In this document: piece by piece, positions 53,915 through 63,472 of the stretch
Numbering within the stretch: the stretch's first letter is position 1
How the letters are laid out: each line of letters begins with the position of its first letter
Assembly (NCBI GenBank): GCA_015057705.1
Contig: SVDU01000025.1
Location: 1 to 64,000, forward strand
Direction of reading: 5' to 3'
From: Paenibacillaceae bacterium
GTDB taxonomy: Bacteria > Bacillota > Clostridia > Lachnospirales > Lachnospiraceae
Length of the DNA stretch: 64,000 nt
Notes under the pieces: model-generated
Told to the model about the DNA's origin: nothing
Database searches by the model: none
The model's input: the letters and a program-made list of their open reading frames with translations, nothing else
Made by a program: the position numbers and the translations under genes

Positions 53915-55759
53915 TTATTTAGCTTTTTCAAGAGCCGCCGTAACCGCTTCTTTGATTCCATTGGAAGAATTGGTTGCCCCCGATACTCCATCTACCGTAG
54001 TGCTCTGGGTTCTGATGATGGCAGCTGTGACTGTCTTCTCTGCTGCCTCATAAATTCCAGGAGTCTCATGATGATCTGTTAATTCTATGGAAGTCACACT
54101 TCCGTCTTTCACCACCACCTCTACTGTAATATCTCCGTTATTCCCTTTTCCGGTTCCTGTATAGGTACCGTCCTTATAATTTCCCTTCACTTCTGGCTGT
54201 ACTGCTTCCTCTTCGCCTGCAGCCTTCATGGTTTTCTCCGTAAACCCACCGTTTTTCATAACATAGTCATACGCAGCTTTTCCCGCCAGTCTTCCGAAAA
54301 CCACAATATCAGTCACTGCATTTCCTCCCAGACGGTTTGCTCCATGAACGCCTCCAACTACCTCTCCGGCTGCAAATAGTCCGGGGATTGCATTTCCGTC
54401 TTCTTTTAGAACCTGGGTAGCTGTATCAATCTTTACACCGCCCATGGTATGATGAACCGCTGGAGCGCACAGTCCGGCGTAATAAGGAGGCTTGCTTAAT
54501 GGAACTTCCATGCTTTCTCTACCAAATTCTGTATCCTTGCCACCTGTCTGATACGCTGCATACTGTTCCAGTGTAGCTTTCAGCTGATCCTTATCAACAC
54601 CGATTGCCTCTGCCAGCTCTTCTGGAGTGTCAGCCTGGGTAATGATTCCCTGACCGATATATTTTTCAATGGCAGATAAACTCTCCCTTACAGACTGGTC
54701 AAATACCATGAAGCAGGTTTTTCCTTCCTGATTTAAAATGGCCTCTGAAACCACATCTCTGGTCTCCAGCTCGTTGACAAAACGCTTTCCGGACCGGTTT
54801 ACTAAAATAGCTCCGTTTCCACGGACACCTTCTGTGTACATTGTGGTTGTATCCGGATTCACGGTAGGGTGAGTCTGGATCTGATCAATATCTACAAGTC
54901 CTGCCTTCAGCTCTTCCGCCATAACAATTCCGTCACCAGTGGCACCGGATTGATTGGTGGTGCAAAAACCGTCCAAATCTTTTCTGTATTTTACCACCAG
55001 TTCAGAATTGGCTCCAAAACCTCCAGATGCTAAAATTACAGCCTTACATGAAATGGTATAAGGCTCTCCACCCTTTGTTGCCGCCTGCACTCCCACCACG
55101 GCGCCCTCTTCGCTCAGTAAAATATGGACTGCTTCCGTCTCTAAAAATACAGGTACATCCAATTCTTTCAGCTTTGCATTAAGAGCATTTACAAGCATGG
55201 GGCCCACTGCCGATGTATCAGTCGGCCGGTGGATTCTCTTAACACTGGCTCCGCCGAACTGACCTACTACCGATAAATCTCCGCCTATTTCGTTGACCCA
55301 TGTTACTGCGTCCGCAGACTGCTCTGCCATCACCTGAACAAGCTTTGGATCATTTAAATTTTTTCCGCCCTTCATAGTGTCTTCCACAAACAGCTCAATG
55401 GAATCTTCAATTCCATCAGCCTTCTGATACGGTGTTTCAGCTGCATTTAAACCACCCGTGGCACGGACGGTATTACCTCCTGTAATAGGCATTTTTTCTA
55501 ATACAATCAGATTAGTAGCTCCTTTTTGTGTGGCTTCAACAGCCGCTGTCATACCAGCTCCCCCCGCTCCAATTATAACGATGTCTGCCTGCTTTTCGTT
55601 TTCTTTTGATTCAGGTACCAGCGTGCCTTCAGCTGCCGCTTCCTGAACATTCTTTTTCCCGGATTTATCCAGACTGGTATAAGCCGGACCGGATAATACA
55701 ATTACAGCTGCTGCCGCTGCTGCCATCGCAGCAATACCCACAAATATTCCTTTTTTCAT
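53915..55759 (-). CDS. Exported FAD-dependent reductase with FMN-binding domain (fumarate/urocanate reductase type)
   Basis: 614 residues. An N-terminal membrane/signal segment (AAMAAAAAAVIVLSG) precedes the FAD dinucleotide fold (IVIIGAGGAGMTAAVEATQ), a flavocytochrome c core (GGNTVRATGGLNAAET, APAVHHTMGGVKIDT, GANRLGGNAVTDIVVFG) and a C-terminal FMN_bind domain with the flavinylation motif DGVSGATNSS. Such enzymes reduce an external acceptor (fumarate, urocanate and similar) with electrons from a flavin relay. Acceptor unknown. Confidence 0.9.
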   Translation of the reverse strand: MKKGIFVGIAAMAAAAAAVIVLSGPAYTSLDKSGKKNVQEAAAEGTLVPESKENEKQADIVIIGAGGAGMTAAVEATQKGATNLIVLEKMPITGGNTVRATGGLNAAETPYQKADGIEDSIELFVEDTMKGGKNLNDPKLVQVMAEQSADAVTWVNEIGGDLSVVGQFGGASVKRIHRPTDTSAVGPMLVNALNAKLKELDVPVFLETEAVHILLSEEGAVVGVQAATKGGEPYTISCKAVILASGGFGANSELVVKYRKDLDGFCTTNQSGATGDGIVMAEELKAGLVDIDQIQTHPTVNPDTTTMYTEGVRGNGAILVNRSGKRFVNELETRDVVSEAILNQEGKTCFMVFDQSVRESLSAIEKYIGQGIITQADTPEELAEAIGVDKDQLKATLEQYAAYQTGGKDTEFGRESMEVPLSKPPYYAGLCAPAVHHTMGGVKIDTATQVLKEDGNAIPGLFAAGEVVGGVHGANRLGGNAVTDIVVFGRLAGKAAYDYVMKNGGFTEKTMKAAGEEEAVQPEVKGNYKDGTYTGTGKGNNGDITVEVVVKDGSVTSIELTDHHETPGIYEAAEKTVTAAIIRTQSTTVDGVSGATNSSNGIKEAVTAALEKAK

Positions 55760-55943
55760 ATCATTCTCCTCACTTTTTCGCTGTTAATAACAGTTTTTTA
55801 AGTTAATTAATTGCATGAAAACTTTGATAATAATTTATCATACATTGTTCACTTTAAAAAGTTTTGGAATGTAAAGAAGACCTTTTGTAAGTAAAAAAAG
55901 AGATTCTGCAAAGGCATGAAAGTTTCAATTGAAATAAAATTGT

Positions 55944-57188
55944 TTAATCAACCTGATGACTGCAATAAATGCGTACAGCAAGAAAAAGAAATAGGGGTAT
56001 TTCAATTAATGTTGCTGCCATTATAACATAAGGTGACCAAATGCTTATAGAACCAATGTGCAGATAATTAAAGTCTGACAACTGATAAAGTAAGCTATTC
56101 TGCATACCGATTCCTCCTGAAGGTAAAATAAAACCAAGCCAGGCAAATCCAGATGAAAACGTAAATATGGGGATAAGACACATAGCAATTGTAATCAAAA
56201 TAACAGAAGTAGAATCCTTGAATTTTGCTGACAAAAATAATGTAAAGCTAATCATTGCCAGCAGGGAGCCAAGTCCTCCTATAGCTAAAACAATTTGAAG
56301 CTGCCCCAAATTAAGCGCAGGCAGACTAATGACAGAAAATAACATCTGCATAGAGGTTTTCATACATTCTGGCCCAAATGCCAGATCGGAGATTAATAAA
56401 TGCAGTAAAATACAAATAAAAAATGTGATTGAAAAAACGGTCAATGCAGCAAATACCTTTACCATAGCCAGCCTGCTGCGTCCATGCCTGGTACAGCGCA
56501 AAATACTGTCTGATCCCGTTTGATATTCATTGGAAAAAGTAGGCGTAACCGCAGCTGTGCATAGAATGACTAACAGTAAAATATAAAGCATGATATAATC
56601 AAAGGCATCTCTTGAATACCCCGCATAAAACTGAAAAGGTGTTTTTACCTCAGCATATTTCTTTAAAGACTGCTTCTGCGCAATTGGATTATCCTTATGC
56701 TCCATCTGCATGACATCTTTCAAGTGCTGCTCTACTTGTTTATAATAATTGTTTGTCTTGTCCGGGTCGATATCCATCAGACTTGCTGCCTGACCCGTTC
56801 TCGGATTAGAAAACGCCTCAGGCAGTCTTCCTAAAAGCGACTCCACCGGAAAAACCTTTTCAATATAAAGATCTTTTGGAAAATCTCCGCTGTAAAGGCT
56901 GTTCTCTCCATATTGTGATACTGTATTCTGATAGATTATTAACGCCTCCTTTAGTTTTCCTGGGGTGACTTCTCCGTTATTGGTCTGGCGCAACGTTTTT
57001 TTATAGGAAATTGCAGACAGGCCATTTAATTCGGCTACTTTGTTGCCGTTTTGGTCATATTGATTGATATCTTCAAAAATGACTGGAAGCCAAGCCATTA
57101 CCACGGACAATAATAGTGCAACAACTAATATAATAATTACACGGCGTGACTTAAGCACGCGTTTGATTTCCAAACAATAAATACGCAT
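55944..57188 (-). CDS. ABC-2 type transporter permease
   Basis: 414 residues. An N-terminal helix (about 15-37), a long extracytoplasmic loop to about 205, then five or so helices (YILLLVILCTAAVTPTF, SITFFICILLHLLISDLAFG). It starts 3 nt after the ATPase reading frame. With the VanRS-like system upstream it resembles peptide-antibiotic export or resistance transporters. Confidence 0.85.
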   Translation of the reverse strand: MRIYCLEIKRVLKSRRVIIILVVALLLSVVMAWLPVIFEDINQYDQNGNKVAELNGLSAISYKKTLRQTNNGEVTPGKLKEALIIYQNTVSQYGENSLYSGDFPKDLYIEKVFPVESLLGRLPEAFSNPRTGQAASLMDIDPDKTNNYYKQVEQHLKDVMQMEHKDNPIAQKQSLKKYAEVKTPFQFYAGYSRDAFDYIMLYILLLVILCTAAVTPTFSNEYQTGSDSILRCTRHGRSRLAMVKVFAALTVFSITFFICILLHLLISDLAFGPECMKTSMQMLFSVISLPALNLGQLQIVLAIGGLGSLLAMISFTLFLSAKFKDSTSVILITIAMCLIPIFTFSSGFAWLGFILPSGGIGMQNSLLYQLSDFNYLHIGSISIWSPYVIMAATLIEIPLFLFLAVRIYCSHQVD

Positions 57189-57191
57189 CGA

Positions 57192-58078
57192 TTATATCCC
57201 CCTTTCACTGATTTCTTCTTGCGGAAATAACCATAAATATAAATCCTCCAAACGGGGAGATGCCAATACGGAGTTACTGGTTTTTCCTTCATCTGATAAA
57301 TAACGGATTGATACCTGGTTGCTGCCTTCACTTCGCTGGTTAATGATGCGCAGCTGCATTTCATACATGGTGATCTTCTCGGCAGGCACAACACAAGTCC
57401 AGACCTTCCCCTGCACCTGCTTTACCAATTCGTCTGTTGTACCCACATTAACAATTTTACCTGCCTTCATAATTGCATTCTTTGTAGAAATATACTCAAT
57501 ATCAGATACGATATGGGTTGAAATTAAAACAATTCTTCCGTGGGAAAATTCGGAAACAAGGTTTCTAAAGCGAACCCGTTCGCCAGGATCAAGGCCTGCT
57601 GTTGGTTCGTCCATAATTAGAATTTTAGGATCATTGAGCATCGCCTGTGCAATTCCCACCCGCCGTTTCATTCCACCGGACAACTTTATGATTTTTTTAT
57701 TTTTTACATCCGTCAGGGTCAGTGTGTGCAGCAGATTGTCAATTTTTTTCTTGTTTCCCTTACAGGTACATCCTTTAGGGCAGCCACATACTCCAGATAA
57801 TTCTTTACTGTAAAATCCTGAAAAAATCCAAAATCCTGAGGTAAGAATCCAAATAAATCTCTATATTCTTCCCCCATTGAATGAATATCCCTGCCATCAT
57901 AAAGAATTTTTCCGCTGGTTGGATTCAAAATATCTACAATCATCCGCATCAGCGTGGTCTTCCCTGCTCCATTGGCTCCAAGCAGCCCCCATACTCCTGG
58001 CGTAAGACTTAAGCTAACATCATCTACTGCCATTTTATCTTTAAAATGCTTACTCAGATTTGATATTGTCAGTTCCAT
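57192..58078 (-). pseudogene. ABC transporter ATPase split by a -1 frameshift at an A7 run
   Basis: The first frame (58078 to 57719) starts MELTISNLSKHFKD (AGGAG site 7 nt upstream) and has the Walker A GLLGANGAGKTTLMR and Q-loop GFLPQDFGFFQDF. The second frame (to 57192) has the signature LSGGMKRRVGIAQ, Walker B PKILIMDEPTAGLDP and H-loop VLISTHIVSD. They meet at A7 (57743-57749, sense AGA AAA AAA TTG). One more A, or a -1 slip on A AAA AAA, gives a normal 295-residue ATPase. It may be a pseudogene, a sequencing error or programmed slippage. Confidence 0.85.
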
Positions 58079-58113
58079 GTCATTTCTCCTCACTTTTATT
58101 TAATAACAATGCA

Positions 58114-58155
58114 AAACGTCCTTGTTCTGTTTTATTTTACTGAACAAGGACGTTT
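58114..58155. terminator. Hairpin between sensor kinase and ABC genes
   Basis: A perfect 14-bp inverted repeat AAACGTCCTTGTTC (58114-58127) with GAACAAGGACGTTT (58142-58155). The T tract is short on the minus strand, so it may only attenuate read-through into the ABC genes. Confidence 0.75.
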
Positions 58156-58216
58156 GATACTTTAAGATGAAGAGGATAATTTCCTAAGATTATCCTAACA
58201 ACCCATTGATATTTTC

Positions 58217-59272
58217 CTAAAAATGAGCAGGTAATGATACGGTAAAGGTAACCATATTGTTTTCACTATCTGCGGAAATTTTTCCGCCATGTAAACGAAC
58301 AATTTCATCTGCAATAGATAAACCAAGCCCGGCACCACCAGTATCTGATTTACGGGCATCATCCAAACGGTTAAATTTTTCAAAAATTGTAGATAGCTGA
58401 TCAGGTGGAATTGTACTCCCATGATTAGTAAATGTAATAATGACTTTATCCTGCTGCTGTTCTGCCTTAATAAGAATTTCCGAATCAGGGCTGGAATATG
58501 CAGCCGCATTTTTGAGGATATTATTAAACACACGGGCCAATTTTTCAGAATCACCATAAACAGTCAGCATTTCGTCTGCCTGAAGTATGGCAAAATTACC
58601 TTTCGCCGATAAGACAGGATAAAATTCATCAATCAGTTGAACAAGCATATAATATAAATCCACATTTGTTTTCTCCAGCTTGATCTGATGGGTATTATAC
58701 CGTGCAATTTCAAAGAATTCGTTAATGAGTTTTTCCAGACGTATGGCTTTTTTCAATGTAATCCCAACATATTTTGATTTCTGTTCCATCGGCATGTCAG
58801 GCGCTTCATCGAGCAAGCTTAAATACCCGATTATTGAGGTAAGTGGTGTGCGAATATCATGGGCCAGGTACATAACTAATTCATTCTTTTTGTTTTCTGC
58901 CTCTTTTACAGCCTGTTGACTGATTAGGACGGCCATTTTAATTTGATTCATCTGCTTTTCCACATCTTTCAGCGGTTCGGATAATTCAATGGCACTGTCA
59001 TTTAATTGATAGACGGTTTTAGTGGCATTGACAACTTCCTCAAAATATAACCATGGTTTTTTCCAGTAATGACAGAAAAAACAGCAAAAGCCAACTACCA
59101 GATACAGAAAATAGAAAATTTCAATTCTAAGTTGCAGCCATAGAAAAAAAGAATTGGTTACTCTGCTGAATCCATAATCTAATAGTACCGTCAAAATATA
59201 GCCAGCCAACGTATACAGAATTAAGTTAACGAAAAGCTTGACACGTAATTTCTTTTCAATATTATTCTTCAT
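58217..59272 (-). CDS. VanS-like sensor histidine kinase
   Basis: 351 residues. Two N-terminal helices (about 13-33 and 43-67) with a very short loop between, so sensing is probably intramembrane. HisKA motif NELVMYLAHDIRTPLTSIIG (His about 141), N box RVFNNILKNAAAYS, G boxes DTGGAGLGLSIADEIV. Partner of the response regulator 20 nt upstream. Confidence 0.92.
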   Translation of the reverse strand: MKNNIEKKLRVKLFVNLILYTLAGYILTVLLDYGFSRVTNSFFLWLQLRIEIFYFLYLVVGFCCFFCHYWKKPWLYFEEVVNATKTVYQLNDSAIELSEPLKDVEKQMNQIKMAVLISQQAVKEAENKKNELVMYLAHDIRTPLTSIIGYLSLLDEAPDMPMEQKSKYVGITLKKAIRLEKLINEFFEIARYNTHQIKLEKTNVDLYYMLVQLIDEFYPVLSAKGNFAILQADEMLTVYGDSEKLARVFNNILKNAAAYSSPDSEILIKAEQQQDKVIITFTNHGSTIPPDQLSTIFEKFNRLDDARKSDTGGAGLGLSIADEIVRLHGGKISADSENNMVTFTVSLPAHF

Positions 59273-59292
59273 TGCTATACCTCAATTGGAAT

Positions 59293-59988
59293 TTATATTT
59301 TATACCCTACTCCCCATATCGTTTTAATGTATTTGGGTTCCTCTGCGGTGTCATCCATCTTTTCCCTCAAATGCCGGATATGAACGGTAATCGTGTTATT
59401 GCTTTTGCTGTAATACTCATCATGCCATATCTCATGAAACAGCTTTTCTGAGCTTACAACCGTTCCCTTTTTCTGGAGTAAAATACAGAGTATAGAAAAT
59501 TCCGTTGGTGTAAGTGAAATAGGTTTTTCATTTATGAGACATTCGTGTGTTTTCGTATTAATTTCCAGATCTGAATAACACAAGATTGGCGTTGTATCCA
59601 GTTCCTCTTTCCCGGGATTGTACTTTTTGTAACGGCGCAGCTGCGCTTTCACTCTGGCGATTAATTCCAGAGGGCGAAATGGTTTTGTCACATAGTCATC
59701 GGCTCCTAATGTTAAGCCTGTTATTTTATCTGTTTCCTCGTCTTTCGCGGTCAGCATAATAACGGGAAAAGTATAATGTTCGCGAATTTTCCGGCAAAGC
59801 TCAAATCCGTTTATATCCGGCATCATTATATCTAAAATAGCAAGGTCAAGCTTTGTACTTTCTATGCAGGCAAGCGCTTCCTTTGCTGAATAATACTTAC
59901 ATACGGTATAGTTCTCGTTTTGCAGATAGACTTCTATTAAGTCTGCAATTTCCTGTTCGTCATCTACTACAAGAATGATATCATTCAT
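59293..59988 (-). CDS. VanR/OmpR-family response regulator
   Basis: 231 residues. Receiver domain with DDE (about 10), phospho-Asp in LDLAILDIMMPDINGFE, Lys in DDYVTKPFRP. A winged-helix trans_reg_C domain follows (PISLTPTEFSILCILLQ, NTITVHIRHLREKM). Controls most likely the ABC transporter downstream. Confidence 0.93.
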   Translation of the reverse strand: MNDIILVVDDEQEIADLIEVYLQNENYTVCKYYSAKEALACIESTKLDLAILDIMMPDINGFELCRKIREHYTFPVIMLTAKDEETDKITGLTLGADDYVTKPFRPLELIARVKAQLRRYKKYNPGKEELDTTPILCYSDLEINTKTHECLINEKPISLTPTEFSILCILLQKKGTVVSSEKLFHEIWHDEYYSKSNNTITVHIRHLREKMDDTAEEPKYIKTIWGVGYKI

Positions 59989-60117
59989 AACTTCCTCCTT
60001 TCAGGCATATTAAGGTATTTTATTATTGTATCAGAAATTGCTTCTCTATTTGTAAATTCTTGCATGAGGAATTACTAAGATTTTCATAAGATTCTGACTT
60101 TGAGGTTCTGCTTTTTT

Positions 60118-60249
60118 CATAATCTTCAGCATCTGTCTTGGCGTTGCTGTATTTTTCCGAACCGGGAAATACTCTACGTATTGACTTAGCAGAGGCACCG
60201 AATCATTATCTGGGATTATGTAGTCGATATTTAGTGGCAGTTTCAGTTA
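60118..60249 (-). pseudogene. Remnant of an IS1182-family transposase N terminus
   Basis: A decayed frame reads LKLPLNIDYIIPDNDSVPLL then SQYVEYFPVRKN and TATPRQMLKIM. The start resembles the 'IPxDDxVRLL' opening of IS1182-type transposases, and TPRQMLKIM the block some 25 residues further on, so a piece in between is lost. Frame continues to a stop at 60046 without known homology. No inverted repeats were found. Confidence 0.45.
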
Positions 60250-60258
60250 CATGACAAA

Positions 60259-60292
60259 GGAGCTGCGCACTAATTACTTAGTGCGAAGCCCC
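60259..60292 (-). terminator. Hairpin after the isomerase/dehydrogenase cluster
   Basis: GGAGCTGCGCACTAA (60259-60273) pairs with TTAGTGCGAAGCCCC (60278-60292) with one mismatch. It lies 37 nt past the last gene of the cluster; only a short T run follows. Confidence 0.6.
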
Positions 60293-60328
60293 TTCTTCTC
60301 AACAGGACATAACTGTATCAATCCGTTA

Positions 60329-61192
60329 TTACAGTTCAAACCAATCCCTATAACCTAATTCAATCAGATGATCCCGGCTGATCCTAAGACTTTCAAAGGG
60401 GTCACGGTCATAAGTTTCATCCTGCTCAATTAAAAAATACTCGCTCCCTCCTTCAAATCCGGCTTCCACACACTCTTTTACAGGCAGACTTCCTTCTCCC
60501 AATTCTGCAAACTCAATGGTATCAGTAAATGCCTGCATAAAGGTTGTTTTGTCAAACGCACCCTCTGGAAGCCTCACTTCCCTGATCCGATAATCTTTCA
60601 GATGAATCAGCCGAATCCTGCCGGCATAATTTTTTATAAATTCTACCGGATTTTCTCCTCCACGCTGAATCCAGTGAATATCCAGTTCAAACCCCATATA
60701 CCGGGTATTGTCTTTAATTATATCCAGCAAATACTGTCCATCATATTTTATAAACTCGATATGATGGTTGTGATAATACAGATCTATCCCGTGCTCTTTC
60801 AGCTTTCCGGCATAGTCATCCGCTCTCTTTACAAAATCCAAAGCTTTATCACGGCTTCCCATACAATTGACAGGCAGCATGCCAATACGCAGCAAGTCAC
60901 AGTTTAATGCCTTGCAGTCTGCCACAATTTTATCAAAATCAGTAGTCAGATATTCTCCCGGCATACCAGGCATCATGGGTTCTAATGAAGCGCTGCAGGC
61001 AGCCACCTTAATGCCGTATTCCTCACATGCCTTCTTTATATCACTCACATTTTCAGGAGTCATAGGTATCTGGCTGATCTCCACACAGTGATACCCCATC
61101 TCAGCACAGGCTTTTAATGTCTCATATGCCCCTAATTCATCAACTTTATCCTTGATCGTACTCATTTGAATTCCAATTAACCCTTTTTTCAT
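60329..61192 (-). CDS. Sugar phosphate isomerase/epimerase family TIM-barrel protein
   Basis: 287 residues, AP endonuclease 2 / IolE-like barrel: GYHCVEISQIPMTPENVSDI, LYYHNHHIEFIKYDG, YMGFELDIHWIQRGGENP (metal ligands), RIRLIHLKDYRI and FLIEQDETYDRDPFESL. Probably isomerises or dehydrates a keto-sugar or inositol derivative made by the Gfo/Idh/MocA enzymes encoded upstream on the same strand. Exact substrate unknown. Confidence 0.88.
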   Translation of the reverse strand: MKKGLIGIQMSTIKDKVDELGAYETLKACAEMGYHCVEISQIPMTPENVSDIKKACEEYGIKVAACSASLEPMMPGMPGEYLTTDFDKIVADCKALNCDLLRIGMLPVNCMGSRDKALDFVKRADDYAGKLKEHGIDLYYHNHHIEFIKYDGQYLLDIIKDNTRYMGFELDIHWIQRGGENPVEFIKNYAGRIRLIHLKDYRIREVRLPEGAFDKTTFMQAFTDTIEFAELGEGSLPVKECVEAGFEGGSEYFLIEQDETYDRDPFESLRISRDHLIELGYRDWFEL

Positions 61193-61214
61193 TGCAAATA
61201 TTTCCTCTCATATT

Positions 61215-62225
61215 TTATTGTTTCTTTAACGAAGCAAACATGCCTGTACGCCCTGACTCCTGTATAGAATCAATCAGACGTATGCTCATCAGACCATCTT
61301 TGACATGCAGATAATCCTGATTGTCTTTTTCAATGGATTCATAGAATTTATTGATTAGTTTCCCATGGCTGGCTCCGTAATAGAATTTAGAGCCAAAAAA
61401 CTTTGCATCCTCTGCCAGCTGTTCCCTGCTGCCATCTGGATTAATACGATACAGAACATTTTCAATAATGGCAAACTCTGCCTGATCCAATTGAACCGAG
61501 ATCTGTACACTTTCGTTTTTATAATTTGCATTGGTTGCCATAAACAGACCATGGGCACCGTTTTCATAAAAGAGGTTTGCCATAACGGTATCTTCCACTT
61601 CTATTCCATAGTCCAAAAGCTGACTCACCGATGCTTTCACACCATCCACGGGACCTCCCAGGTAATACAGCAGATCCAGTGTATGGACGGACTGATTAAT
61701 CATACAGCCTCCACCGGCAGTATCCCATTTTCCCCGCCAGGGTTTACTTTCATAGTAATCTCTGGACCGGAACCATGGCACAACCCCTTTTGCAGCGCAA
61801 ACTCTGCCATATTTTCCGCTGTCAATGATTGTCTTCAAAGCTTCCACAGATTCATTGAAACGGTTCTGAAGGCAGATTCCCATGTGAATGTCCGGATGTG
61901 CTGATTCAAAATCAGCAAACACCTGGCCCTGTACCTGATTTAAAGCAACAGGCTTTTCACATAATACATGAACTCCCATCTCAGCTGAAGCAATAGAAAC
62001 CGGCACGTGAAGGTAATGAGGCAGGCAGATATGTACCACATCCGGCTTTTCCCTGGAAATCATATCCTGATAGCTGGTATAAAACGGCACTCCCTCCGGA
62101 GCCTGATCTCTTTTATTTTCCTCTATGTCACAGACTGCAGCCAGAGTAATTTCAGGATTGTTTTGAATACACATCATATGAATGGAAGAGATGTCTCCCA
62201 GACCGATGACAGCCGCTCTTTTCAT
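61215..62225 (-). CDS. Gfo/Idh/MocA-family oxidoreductase (first)
   Basis: 336 residues. Rossmann start RAAVIGLGDISSIHMMCIQ, catalytic motif HVLCEKPVALN (Lys), and the substrate-domain His in GGGCMINQSVHTLDLLYYLG. NAD(P)-dependent oxidation of a cyclic or open sugar is expected. 22 nt before the isomerase gene. Confidence 0.9.
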   Translation of the reverse strand: MKRAAVIGLGDISSIHMMCIQNNPEITLAAVCDIEENKRDQAPEGVPFYTSYQDMISREKPDVVHICLPHYLHVPVSIASAEMGVHVLCEKPVALNQVQGQVFADFESAHPDIHMGICLQNRFNESVEALKTIIDSGKYGRVCAAKGVVPWFRSRDYYESKPWRGKWDTAGGGCMINQSVHTLDLLYYLGGPVDGVKASVSQLLDYGIEVEDTVMANLFYENGAHGLFMATNANYKNESVQISVQLDQAEFAIIENVLYRINPDGSREQLAEDAKFFGSKFYYGASHGKLINKFYESIEKDNQDYLHVKDGLMSIRLIDSIQESGRTGMFASLKKQ

Positions 62226-62246
62226 ATATACTTCTCCTTATTGTGG

Positions 62247-63449
62247 TTATCTGGTTTTAAATTTCCCCTCTGCAGCAATTCTCTTATTTAATTCCCGCAG
62301 ATACAAATCCTCGTCAACAGGGTTTTCCACCTCAGTACCCAGCCAGGAAGAAAGCAGGGCTGCATTTGCCAGGTTTACTCCGTTGATGCCGTCGGAGCCG
62401 GGAGCCAGAAGCGGCACTCCCTCCAGAATGTGAAGTGCAAAATTTTCCATGACGGAAATATGCTGAACTCCCCAGCCATCGGTATTTTCAAAAGTTTCTT
62501 TCAGTATCATATCTCCTGCACCTGCTGAATTACCGCTTGTCAGCTTATGGACATCCATCATGCTCATGGTCGCATTCATTTCGCTCTCATCTTTTTTCAG
62601 GCGATATACGGTAGCAGTTTTACTGTCATCTACCACAATCTTACCCCCATCTAAATCTATTTCCAGCCGGTCTGTTCCAATGGGATCATGGGTGCAGGTA
62701 ATAAAGCTGCCGGTGGCGCCGTTGCTGTATTCTGTTACAATGGTAACGTCATTTTCCACAATAATATCCCGGTGGCTGCCGTAAAGACATTTTGCAATTA
62801 CCTTATCAGGCACTCCGCAGAGCCACTGCCATAAATCCAGCTGGTGAGGGGCCTGATTCACCAAAACGCCTCCGCCTTCTCCACCCCAGGTGGCGCGCCA
62901 GTCACTCTGCTTATAGTAACTGTCCGGACGCCACCAGGAATTGATAATCCAGCTTGAGCGGCGGATTTCCCCCAATTCTCCGGAAGAAACCAGTTCTTTC
63001 ACCTTCTGGTACAGTTTATTTGTCCTTTGGTTGAACATAATTCCAAACGCCACATCTTTATGGGCCGCAGCGCATTGGTTCATCTCACGGACTGCTTTTG
63101 CATAAACTCCTGCAGGCTTTTCCACCAGCACATTCATTCCATGCTCCAGGCAATAAATGGCAATTTCCGTATGAAGATAATGAGGAACGGTTGTAATTAC
63201 CGCATCTACATCTCCGGATTTTACCATGTCCTTCCAATCTTTATAAAAAGGAACTTCCGGATATTTTTCCCTGCACATCTCCTCTTTTGCCGGATCATTA
63301 TCACATAAGGCTCCCAGAGTACAGTGGGGAGGACACTCCACCGCTGGCATTCCTGCAAATCCTGCCTGTCCGCTTAAAAATCCTGCATATGCGCTGCCCT
63401 GCACACCTGCTCCGATCAGTCCATATCTTATTTTTTTTTCCATTTTCAT
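62247..63449 (-). CDS. Gfo/Idh/MocA-family oxidoreductase (second)
   Basis: 400 residues. YGLIGAGVQGSAYAGFLSG nucleotide fold, MNVLVEKPAGVYAKAV catalytic Lys, GGGVLVNQAPHQLDLWQWLC with the active-site His. Longer than the first paralogue by an N-terminal insert and extra C-terminal helix. Lies between the first dehydrogenase and an upstream TIM-barrel gene, forming a four-gene sugar catabolic set. Confidence 0.9.
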   Translation of the reverse strand: MKMEKKIRYGLIGAGVQGSAYAGFLSGQAGFAGMPAVECPPHCTLGALCDNDPAKEEMCREKYPEVPFYKDWKDMVKSGDVDAVITTVPHYLHTEIAIYCLEHGMNVLVEKPAGVYAKAVREMNQCAAAHKDVAFGIMFNQRTNKLYQKVKELVSSGELGEIRRSSWIINSWWRPDSYYKQSDWRATWGGEGGGVLVNQAPHQLDLWQWLCGVPDKVIAKCLYGSHRDIIVENDVTIVTEYSNGATGSFITCTHDPIGTDRLEIDLDGGKIVVDDSKTATVYRLKKDESEMNATMSMMDVHKLTSGNSAGAGDMILKETFENTDGWGVQHISVMENFALHILEGVPLLAPGSDGINGVNLANAALLSSWLGTEVENPVDEDLYLRELNKRIAAEGKFKTR

Positions 63450-63472
63450 TCTCCTTCCGTCACATTCGTGGG

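Noticed and set aside
57319-57813. 164-residue plus-strand ORF over the ABC ATPase
   Set aside because: Antisense shadow of the ATPase; the minus strand holds Walker and signature motifs.
61365-61904. 179-residue plus-strand ORF
   Set aside because: Antisense to a clear Gfo/Idh/MocA gene; no coding features.
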